Part shown: positions 1-5,088 of the stretch, one piece after another
Layout of the letters: each line of letters opens with the position of its first letter
Position numbering within the stretch: position 1 is the first letter of the stretch
Origin: Methanobacteriota archaeon
Lineage (GTDB): Archaea > Methanobacteriota > Methanobacteria > Methanobacteriales > Methanobacteriaceae
DNA length: 5,088 nt
Reading direction: 5' to 3'
NCBI GenBank assembly: GCA_023440975.1
Contig: JAEZRD010000057.1
Coordinates: forward strand, 1 to 5,088
Program-made: the position numbers and the translations under genes
Notes under the pieces: generated by a model
The model's input: the letters and a program-made list of their open reading frames with translations, nothing else
Told to the model about the DNA's origin: nothing
Database searches by the model: none

Positions 1-39
1 TTCATTAGATTTTCCACAATTAACACAATATTTAACCAT
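1..39 (-). CDS. N-terminus of a zinc-ribbon protein (partial, runs off left edge)
   Basis: Only 13 codons are visible, reading MVKYCVNCGKSNE. A CxxC pair (Cys5 and Cys8) followed by Gly-Lys right after the start Met is the first half of a short zinc ribbon. Many methanobacterial proteins begin this way, and the ribbon is often followed by a membrane segment or low-complexity region; the rest lies outside the window. The ATG is preceded by about 120 bp of non-coding AT-rich DNA, so this looks like the first gene of its own transcript. There is no strong Shine-Dalgarno site, only AAGAAGAG about 10 nt upstream. The zinc-ribbon reading is good for so short a piece, but the function cannot be told. 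Confidence 0.6.
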   Translation of the reverse strand, partial: MVKYCVNCGKSNE

Positions 40-57
40 AATTACATAACTCTTCTT

Positions 58-105
58 ATTATAATATTAATGTATCATTTTATTTTATTCTTTTTTTTAT
101 AATTA
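58..105 (-). promoter_or_regulatory. Candidate archaeal promoter (TATA region) for the zinc-ribbon gene
   Basis: Read on the minus strand, this stretch has two TATA-like candidates. TTTAATTATAAA at about 107-96 would give a leader of roughly 35 nt. ATATTATAATAA at about 68-57 is centred some 23 nt before the ATG at 39 and would give a leaderless transcript. The whole gap is so A/T-rich that TATA-like strings occur by chance. That a promoter lies here is inferred from the long gap and the preceding terminator-like site; the exact box is uncertain. Confidence 0.3.
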
Positions 106-130
106 AATAAATTAAATTTAAATAAGAAAA

Positions 131-161
131 ATATTTAAAAAAAAGGGTTTAAAATTTTTTT
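131..161 (-). terminator. Oligo-T terminator after the 88-residue gene
   Basis: Directly after the TAA of the upstream gene, the minus strand reads a run of A, then TTTTAAACCC, then eight T (plus-strand A8 at 137-144), then further T-rich DNA. Archaeal RNA polymerase terminates at such oligo-T stretches in the non-template strand. The A-run and T-run could also pair as a weak A-T hairpin around a CCC-containing loop. It would end the transcript arriving from the restriction genes and the small membrane protein. Confidence 0.5.
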
Positions 162-428
162 TTATCCTTCAGGATTTTCAGGCACATTACTTCCACTTGA
201 AGAACTACCACTATTACTAGAACTTGAACTTCCACTGCTTGAAGAAGATCTTGTATTACTGGATTGTGAGTTTGATTGTCCGTTGTCGCTTATAATGTTA
301 TTATTGCTATTTTGAATGTTGGAGTCCTGGTTTGTGTTTGTGTGTGGTGTGAGGTATATGTATCCTATTGCTGCAATTATAGCGACAATGATGATTAATA
401 TTATTAGTATGTAATTTTTTTCTTCCAT
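162..428 (-). CDS. Small single-pass membrane protein with Ser/Asn-rich tail
   Basis: This is an 88-residue protein of no named family. Residues 1-5 (MEEKN) are followed by a strongly hydrophobic Ile-rich segment at about 6-26, then an Asn/Gln/Ser-rich stretch (30-58) and Ser/Gly runs (about 61-80), ending NVPENPEG. There is no Cys and no clear signal-peptidase site, so it is probably an N-terminally anchored protein whose disordered tail lies outside the cell. Similar short anchored, Ser-rich proteins are common in Methanobrevibacter and Methanosphaera. The start is supported by GAGG 8 nt before the ATG. The ATG lies 4 nt after the stop of the 507-residue gene, so it can be co-transcribed with the restriction genes, but nothing in the protein ties it to restriction. 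It may be an ordinary host gene at the edge of an inserted defence locus. Confidence 0.75.
   Translation of the reverse strand: MEEKNYILIILIIIVAIIAAIGYIYLTPHTNTNQDSNIQNSNNNIISDNGQSNSQSSNTRSSSSSGSSSSSNSGSSSSGSNVPENPEG
186..281 (-). repeat. Low-complexity Ser/Gly-coding tract
   Basis: This part of the 88-residue gene encodes a degenerate SSSSG-like pattern (about residues 50-81). Ser codons are mixed (TCA, TCT, AGT, AGC), so it is a degenerate tract rather than an exact DNA tandem repeat. Its length may vary between strains. Confidence 0.45.
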
Positions 429-432
429 TAAT

Positions 433-1956
433 TTAGCCTCTTATTTTTATGATTATTGGTAGGTATTTTGAGTCTTTTCCTGTGTAGTTTCCTAATTTTT
501 TATTGGATAGCCAGTGTGTAAATAGGTTGAAGAGTTTGTAGTCTGTTAATTCTGGGACATTTTCTGAGACAATGTTAATTAGTCTGTTATATTCTTGGTT
601 TGATTGTAGGTAGTTTTTGAGGTTGGGTTTGATTTGGACTTTTATTCCGCATAGTATGCTTAGGAATCTTGAGGCGTGTAATACTTCTTCGTTTATTATT
701 TTGTAATTGTCATTGAGTAAGTATAGTCCTGGTGTTATGGCTCTGGATTGTAGTCCTTTGTATTTTTGCTCTGTGAATAGGGTTAGTATTTCTTCTTTGT
801 TGTTTTTGTTTGTTTTGAATGATTGGTATAGGTTGATTAGTTCTCTTGCCATTGTTTGTAATTGGTTTTCTGTGTATCCTAGGTTTTTTAGTTTGTGTAG
901 TACATTATCGTAACCGTAGAATAGGTTTGTGTTGGGTAGTGTTGCTATTAGGTCTCTGCATACTCTGTGGTATATTAGTTTGTTGTTTTTGAGGGTATTG
1001 ATTTCATCTAGGTTTTTTTGGAAGAGTATTTTCTCTGTTTCATATGATTGGTAGTTGTAGTCTTGTTTTCCATAGTATTCTAGGGTGTTTTCATTTCTGA
1101 AACTATAATATAAGTATTTTAGTATTTTTTCTCTGTAATCTGGGTTAGTTAAACAGTAGTGTCCTATTATTTTTGTCCATTCTACACTTTTTAGTTCACC
1201 TGGTTTTAGTTGTATGTATAATAGTTGGAATGGTTCTTGTATTATCCAATCCATTCCAGTATCAGTTTTTAGTCCGATTTTTTCAATTGTTTCTGGGTTT
1301 TTAGCTAAGACTATTATGCTTCCTTTAGGTGTTTTTTTAGTTTTTTCAAGGTTTTCAGTGTAATATGCTTTTTTTACTGGTTGGATTTCATAATTATTCC
1401 CTATTAATTGTTGATAATCTGGTAGGATTTTTAAGTAGATATCTAAGAGTTTTAATAAGTCTTTTTTTAATTCTTCATCAGTGAATTCGTTTGTTTTATA
1501 GAATTTGCTTATTATGCTGTGTTTTGTTATTTTTCCTTCACTGTATTTTGATTGGAAACCTTCTGGTATGGAATCTATTTTTTCAAGTAGTTTTTCACTT
1601 CTATATACTAGGTTTTCGTATTCTTCATGAGTGTATCCTTGGTGTAGGCTTAAGTACATTCCGTTTAGTTCTGATTTAAATAGGAATGCTATGTATAAGC
1701 CGTGTCTGAAGTTGGGGATGTATTTGGTGTTTCTTATTGCTGCCCATGCTTGGTCTATGAATACTCCGGTTCCAACGGATATTTTGGCTTGGTAGTTATA
1801 ACTTTCTGGAAAGATTTCTCTTATAAAATCTTTAAAATCAGGGGTGAATTGATTATCTATTTTTTTTACAAGTAGGCTTTCTTTGAAGTTGTTTTGTTTT
1901 TCTTTACTGTATTCTGTTATGATTTGGTTGAAATTTTCGGATATTTTATTTTTCAT
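433..1956 (-). CDS. MrcB_N-like (DUF3578-like) putative DNA-reader fused to a novel C-terminal domain
   Basis: This 507-residue protein has three parts. Residues 1-185 resemble the MrcB_N domain at the N-terminus of McrB-like restriction proteins: KISVGTG at 58-64, QAWAAI at 69-74, HGLYIAFLF at 85-93 and YLSLHQG at 101-107, matching the family's SVGxG, PWxAI, G-Y-YLF and YLSLNQG blocks. Residues about 190-290 (KGSIIVLAKN at 211-220, MDWIIQEPF at 235-243) match nothing I recognise. Residues about 290-487 are homologous to the entire 211-residue protein encoded two genes upstream (GYT at 360-362, PGLYLL at 409-414, VPELTDY at 467-473). There is no Walker A or B motif and no nuclease motif, so it is neither motor nor cutter. 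The start overlaps the preceding stop as ATGA, with TGATC just upstream as a possible extended Shine-Dalgarno. An alternative DNA-reader or accessory subunit for McrBC is inferred. Its strand composition differs from the upstream genes (coding strand rich in A and C). Confidence 0.8.
   Translation of the reverse strand: MKNKISENFNQIITEYSKEKQNNFKESLLVKKIDNQFTPDFKDFIREIFPESYNYQAKISVGTGVFIDQAWAAIRNTKYIPNFRHGLYIAFLFKSELNGMYLSLHQGYTHEEYENLVYRSEKLLEKIDSIPEGFQSKYSEGKITKHSIISKFYKTNEFTDEELKKDLLKLLDIYLKILPDYQQLIGNNYEIQPVKKAYYTENLEKTKKTPKGSIIVLAKNPETIEKIGLKTDTGMDWIIQEPFQLLYIQLKPGELKSVEWTKIIGHYCLTNPDYREKILKYLYYSFRNENTLEYYGKQDYNYQSYETEKILFQKNLDEINTLKNNKLIYHRVCRDLIATLPNTNLFYGYDNVLHKLKNLGYTENQLQTMARELINLYQSFKTNKNNKEEILTLFTEQKYKGLQSRAITPGLYLLNDNYKIINEEVLHASRFLSILCGIKVQIKPNLKNYLQSNQEYNRLINIVSENVPELTDYKLFNLFTHWLSNKKLGNYTGKDSKYLPIIIKIRG
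437..442 (-). promoter_or_regulatory. Shine-Dalgarno site for the 88-residue gene
   Basis: The minus strand reads AAGAGG here, with 8 nt between GAGG and the ATG at 428. It lies inside the last codons of the 507-residue gene and is the clearest ribosome-binding site in the window. The genes upstream instead use overlaps or 1-4 nt gaps with weak sites, which hints at translational coupling for them. Confidence 0.55.
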
Positions 1957-2561
1957 TTTTGATCATATATTTCTCGAAGTTTGATGGATAGGTCCATTAT
2001 GTTTAGTTGTGATACTTTTTCATATTCAGGCATTAATTGTTCATAAGTTTCTATTAAGTATTTTAAATCTTGCTCTAAGGATTCTTCATTTATCTCATCA
2101 ACTTGATAAAATTTTCCAAGGATATTTCCAGCTGCACACTTGTTAGGTTCAAACTTAAATTCTTCAGGTACTTCATCTAGACAATGACGTAACATTTCAC
2201 CTCTCATGTATAATATGTCAAAATGACCACCAATACCACGAATCCCTTGATCTATTTTAACAAATAACCTTCCACTTTTAGGATGAAAACTATAACCAAC
2301 AAAAAGACCATGCATATAATCAGAACCAGCATCAGTATTAAAAATAGTTGCAACTGGAGCATTCAACCACTTATCACTCCCCACATCAATACTAACACTA
2401 TACTTATCAGGCTCACCAACAATATCATATACAAAGTTTTTTAAATCTTCACCATAATCCTCTTCAATTTTACTTGCAAATTCACTCTCACTTTTAGGTG
2501 TTTCCATTTCCACTTGATAATTGTTAAGTAAATCCTTAAAATTTTCACTAACACTAACCAT
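1953..2561 (-). CDS. Stand-alone MrcB_N-like (DUF3578-like) putative DNA-reader protein
   Basis: The protein is about 202 residues and consists almost wholly of one MrcB_N-like domain. It is homologous to residues 1-185 of the following 507-residue protein. Counting from the upstream ATG, SENF at 16-19 matches SENF at 6-9, and the block starting KFY at 161-194 matches 151-184 with 12 of 34 identities by my count. Family blocks are divergent: SIDVGSDKW at 68-76, APVATI at 79-84, HGLFVGYSF at 95-103 and LFVKIDQG at 110-117. The usual Trp of PWxAI is absent. I chose the ATG at 2561 because it aligns with the start of the paralogue and leaves a 16-nt gap after the preceding stop. An in-frame ATG at 2594 would add 11 residues and overlap the preceding gene by 17 nt. 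A DNA-reading role is inferred from the family. The stop overlaps the next start (ATGA), so translation is probably coupled. Confidence 0.75.
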   Translation of the reverse strand: MVSVSENFKDLLNNYQVEMETPKSESEFASKIEEDYGEDLKNFVYDIVGEPDKYSVSIDVGSDKWLNAPVATIFNTDAGSDYMHGLFVGYSFHPKSGRLFVKIDQGIRGIGGHFDILYMRGEMLRHCLDEVPEEFKFEPNKCAAGNILGKFYQVDEINEESLEQDLKYLIETYEQLMPEYEKVSQLNIMDLSIKLREIYDQK

Positions 2562-2577
2562 AACCTTAATCCAACCT

Positions 2578-3213
2578 TTAATCTCTTTTATCATTTATAA
2601 AATCTATAAACATATTAAAAATTTCATAATCACTTAATTCTGGAATAATATCTGAAATTTCTACTATAAATTTTTTATACTCCCTATTACTTTCAACATA
2701 ATTTAGTAGTGAAGTATCTAAACATAAAGAATAATCAATTATTTTAGCTAAAAAAGTACAAATATCCACAACTTTATCACTAATAACCAAATAATCTGAA
2801 TCTAACAAATATAATGCAGGACTAACAAAACCTGAATCAATAACCCCATAATTTTTACCTGCAAAAGTAGTTATTGCTTCCTCTTTTTCAATATTATCCC
2901 CATTAAGGAATGTTTCAAGTAAACATAAATAATCCCTTGCTAAATTATCCAAATCATTTATAGTATAACCATTATTTTTCAAATCATCAAAAATAGTATT
3001 ATTCTTATTTAAATTAAAAGGTTCAGGAAAAACAATAAACAAATCACTAAACACAGTATTATAATCCAAATCCCCTGGAGAATTTAAAATTTCAATTAAA
3101 TCCTCTTTTAATAAGTGAATTTTTTTAACATAAAGTTCACCTGTTGCAAACTCCACATACTCCGGTCTAAAAACAGAAAAATAATCAATCAATTCTTGTT
3201 TACCCTTAGACAT
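2578..3213 (-). CDS. Uncharacterised McrBC-associated protein (stand-alone copy of the 507-residue protein's C-terminal domain)
   Basis: I do not recognise a named family for this 211-residue protein. It is acidic, Leu/Ile/Asp-rich and probably all-helical, with no signal peptide, membrane span, zinc site or nucleotide-binding motif. Residues about 15-207 align with residues about 295-485 of the 507-residue protein. In three ungapped blocks (82-102, 131-158, 169-206) I count 36 identities in 87 positions, including GYT, PxLYLL, SNxEY and PELxDYxxFNxF. The LYLL-D-Y-I pattern is faintly like the helical 'ILYFLNPDKYPIIN' segments found before the AAA+ domain in some McrB-like proteins, but that link is only suggestive. 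The start lies 1 nt after the mcrC stop, and the MrcB_N-like gene follows after 16 nt. It therefore probably works with that protein as a split version of the 507-residue fusion, perhaps as the part that docks on McrB. Confidence 0.7.
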   Translation of the reverse strand: MSKGKQELIDYFSVFRPEYVEFATGELYVKKIHLLKEDLIEILNSPGDLDYNTVFSDLFIVFPEPFNLNKNNTIFDDLKNNGYTINDLDNLARDYLCLLETFLNGDNIEKEEAITTFAGKNYGVIDSGFVSPALYLLDSDYLVISDKVVDICTFLAKIIDYSLCLDTSLLNYVESNREYKKFIVEISDIIPELSDYEIFNMFIDFINDKRD

Positions 3214-3214
3214 T

Positions 3215-4483
3215 TTAAACTAACTCATCAACTCGTTTATGTAATAAGTTATCTAAATTTTTAATATAATCTTCACGATTTAAAATTAAAAGCTTATTTT
3301 CTAATGCTTTTTGCTTATCATCAATTTTTATCCCATCCCACACAACCAAAACACATGGAATAGTATTTGTTAATTTAGCATCAATAAAATCATGACGATA
3401 ACCTAAAACTTTATAAACACTATCAGTAATATAATCCTTATTATCCGTCCTTTTAACCTCAACTATACGATACTGACTTTTACCCTCTTCAACATATTCA
3501 ATTATAACATCAGGTCTTCTTGTGTTTACATTCAAATCATAACTTTCAAAAATCTTTTTATATTTACTCTTCTTAATAAAAATATCAGGAGTATGTTGAT
3601 AATAAATTTTAATTTCAACACCATCAACAACACTTTTAGCAGAATAATCATTACCCTTTCTTAAAAGACCTAAGTTTAAATCCTCACCTTCTTTTTCCAG
3701 TACTTCTATAAGTTTGAAGAATACATAAACCTCATATAATTGATCAAGGTTCATAGGTTCTAAAATTTGATGTTGTATTAAATCTTTTAAAACATTTAAA
3801 TCCTCATCTATGAATAAATCATAATATAATTGATAAGCTTTAGCAACATAAACATAAGATTTATTTCTTTGATTTGTAGCACGTCTAAAAGCTTTATTTG
3901 GAACATTTGAAATATTTGTAACATCATTAAAATGCACATTCTTTAAATTATGCTTAAAAGAATAATATACTTGAGTTATAATTGTCTGCCAATACTCAAT
4001 TTCTTCAACATTATAATCTAAATTTCCAAGATTAATAGCATGAACCATTTTAACAGATTGAGATAATAAAAACTTTAAAAGCTGATTTTCCTCAACATCA
4101 TAAGACTTACTACTAGGAGTGCATAAAAAAAGACTAGGATCATTATATCCTTGAGCATAACGTGTTTTAAGAGTCATATTCCAATTAATACGGCCACGAA
4201 TAATACCATTATATTGAACTAACTCTTTTTGAGTTGAATGTGCCATATTACGCATAATATTTGGTAAAACATTCATTAAATCTTTAATTTGAGGACTAAT
4301 GAGAAAATGAACCATCTTAAGATAATCCATATCTTCCTTACTTAAATCAAACAAATTCAAAATAGGATAATCTAATTGAGGAATACCTTCCTTAAACAAA
4401 TATAAAAAGAGATAATTATTAATCCCATTAATTATATCTTCTTTTATTTCCTCGTTCCAACAATCATTAGCAGAAATTGACAT
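3215..4483 (-). CDS. mcrC: McrC-type restriction nuclease subunit (DUF2357/PD-(D/E)XK type)
   Basis: This 422-residue protein is the cutting subunit of a McrBC-type, modification-dependent restriction system; McrC is recruited by the McrB motor ring and cleaves DNA. The N-terminal half carries the McrC/DUF2357 signature GIIRGRINWNMT at 93-104, followed by the SYDVEENQLLKFLL block at 127-140. The C-terminal third is the nuclease: LYEVYVFFKL at 249-258 (Glu251), RPDVIIEY at 323-330 (Asp325), VEVKRT at 341-346 (Glu342 and Lys344), and GYRHD at 361-365. The PD...ExK catalytic set looks intact. The ATG lies 3 nt after the mcrB stop, the usual mcrB-mcrC order, and the next start is 1 nt after its own stop. 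The upstream site is weak (GGACTTTAAAGA), consistent with coupled translation. Length fits the family. Whether the target mark is 5-methylcytosine or another base cannot be read from this gene. Confidence 0.85.
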   Translation of the reverse strand: MSISANDCWNEEIKEDIINGINNYLFLYLFKEGIPQLDYPILNLFDLSKEDMDYLKMVHFLISPQIKDLMNVLPNIMRNMAHSTQKELVQYNGIIRGRINWNMTLKTRYAQGYNDPSLFLCTPSSKSYDVEENQLLKFLLSQSVKMVHAINLGNLDYNVEEIEYWQTIITQVYYSFKHNLKNVHFNDVTNISNVPNKAFRRATNQRNKSYVYVAKAYQLYYDLFIDEDLNVLKDLIQHQILEPMNLDQLYEVYVFFKLIEVLEKEGEDLNLGLLRKGNDYSAKSVVDGVEIKIYYQHTPDIFIKKSKYKKIFESYDLNVNTRRPDVIIEYVEEGKSQYRIVEVKRTDNKDYITDSVYKVLGYRHDFIDAKLTNTIPCVLVVWDGIKIDDKQKALENKLLILNREDYIKNLDNLLHKRVDELV

Positions 4484-4486
4484 TCT

Positions 4487-5088
4487 TTAAAGTCCTGTAA
4501 CCTTAAAACTTTCAAGTTTATCATAAATAATGTTTTGGCCAAAAATTGGCTCTATAATTTTTTGAATATCCTCAATCTGCTTATTAGTTAAACCTTCAAA
4601 CTGAGGAATAATATAACTTAAAACAGCTTCTCTAAGAATAGTTAGTTCAATTGGTTCCCCAAATTCTTCATAAACTTTATTTGCAGATATAATATATTTA
4701 ACCATATCCTTAAATATTGCAGGTCCTAATTCGCGTGAATTATTAATATTTAAAAGTTGAATTAAGTTTTCTTCATAATATGGATCTAAATCTTCACACC
4801 ATTGACTAATTAAATTCTTATAATTTTCAAATGAAGGTATACTTACATTAATAAACATAAAACGTCTCATAAATGCATAAGATAAATCATACAAGTAATC
4901 TTTATCATAAACATTCATAGTGGCTATAATTCTCCAATTATTACCTACCACATAAGTACTTGTTTTTTCATCAAAGTAACTCCGATTTTTATCTTCATCT
5001 CGAATTATTTTAATAGACATACCATTTAATTCATAAGGTAATTCAACATCTTGACCAGAAAGAACTGTGAATAATTGACCAAATGCTT
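4487..5088 (-). CDS. mcrB: McrB-type AAA+ motor, C-terminal part (partial, runs off right edge)
   Basis: The reading frame is open to the right edge, and 199 residues are visible. An ATG at 5020 is internal, since the frame continues upstream with AFGQLFTVLSGQ, the piece that normally follows the Walker B 'DEINR' motif of McrB. Numbering from the edge, sensor 1 is IIATMN at 53-58, then YDLSYAFMRRF at 66-76 with the arginine pair 74-75 expected to act on the neighbouring subunit's nucleotide. The lid-domain block RELGPAIFKDMVKYI is at 118-132. This is the AAA_5/McrB clade; E. coli McrB is a GTPase, and nucleotide choice here is unknown. Walker A, Walker B and any N-terminal DNA-binding domain lie outside the window. 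It is the first visible gene of the cluster, directly followed by mcrC. Confidence 0.85.
   Translation of the reverse strand, partial: AFGQLFTVLSGQDVELPYELNGMSIKIIRDEDKNRSYFDEKTSTYVVGNNWRIIATMNVYDKDYLYDLSYAFMRRFMFINVSIPSFENYKNLISQWCEDLDPYYEENLIQLLNINNSRELGPAIFKDMVKYIISANKVYEEFGEPIELTILREAVLSYIIPQFEGLTNKQIEDIQKIIEPIFGQNIIYDKLESFKVTGL

Larger units (their letters stand above)
40..161. other. Intergenic region, nearly pure A/T
   Basis: This 122-bp gap is the only sizeable non-coding stretch in the window. It holds the terminator-like oligo-T site next to the 88-residue gene and the presumed promoter of the zinc-ribbon gene. A plus-strand T8 run at 91-98 has no plus-strand gene before it and is read as ordinary composition. 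No RNA gene, inverted repeat of note or phage attachment site was seen. Confidence 0.6.

Noticed and set aside
91..98. Plus-strand T8 run as a terminator
   Set aside because: No plus-strand gene precedes it, and the surrounding gap is almost entirely A and T.
186..281. CRISPR-like or tandem DNA repeat in the Ser-rich tract
   Set aside because: The repetition is at the amino-acid level with mixed Ser codons. There are no constant repeat units separated by unique spacers.
469..495. GNYTGKDS near the C-terminus of the 507-residue protein as a possible Walker A loop
   Set aside because: The spacing is GxxxGKD, not GxxxxGK[ST]. It lies in a short tail beyond the conserved domain, and no Walker B follows.
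707..913. Plus-strand open frame of 68 codons
   Set aside because: It lies antisense inside the well-supported 507-residue gene, has no family resemblance and is rich in Cys/Ser/Leu as expected of a shadow frame.
1491..1679. Plus-strand open frame of 62 codons with hydrophobic, Cys-rich translation
   Set aside because: Antisense to the conserved MrcB_N-like domain. The hydrophobicity comes from the T/G-rich complementary strand, and the frame has no start-site support.
4487..5020. A complete 177-residue protein starting at the ATG at 5020
   Set aside because: The frame is open upstream to the window edge and encodes the McrB segment expected after Walker B, so this ATG is internal.

Overview
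The window is about 5.1 kb of very AT-rich DNA in which every credible gene reads on the minus strand. The base composition, a short membrane-anchored Ser/Asn-rich protein, a truncated zinc-ribbon gene starting MVKYCVNCG, and an oligo-T stretch after a gene all point to a methanogenic archaeon of the Methanobacteriales (Methanobrevibacter or Methanosphaera type). That assignment rests on style of sequence, not on a marker gene.

In transcription order (right to left), the window opens inside an McrB-type AAA+ motor gene whose start lies beyond the right edge (4487-5088). It is followed after 3 nt by an McrC-type PD-(D/E)XK nuclease gene (3215-4483). After 1 nt comes a 211-residue protein of unrecognised family (2578-3213). 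Next is a stand-alone MrcB_N-like (DUF3578-like) protein of about 202 residues (1953-2561), then a 507-residue protein (433-1956) that overlaps it by ATGA. The 507-residue protein joins an MrcB_N-like domain, an unrecognised middle region and a C-terminal domain homologous to the whole 211-residue protein. An 88-residue single-pass membrane protein with its own Shine-Dalgarno site (162-428) follows. A 122-bp, almost pure A/T gap (40-161) then separates it from the truncated zinc-ribbon gene (1-39).

The core is therefore a McrBC-type, modification-dependent restriction locus. Its unusual part is three accessory proteins built from the same two modules, an MrcB_N-like putative reader and a helical partner domain. 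The modules are present once as two separate genes and once as a fusion in the opposite order. The inferred working model is that the McrB ring and McrC nuclease form the cutting machine, and the accessory proteins supply alternative or additional DNA-recognition subunits. No DNA methyltransferase is visible, as expected for a type IV system. The GC skew flips near position 2040 although gene direction does not change, suggesting that the segment with the 507-residue gene has a different history from the mcrBC part.
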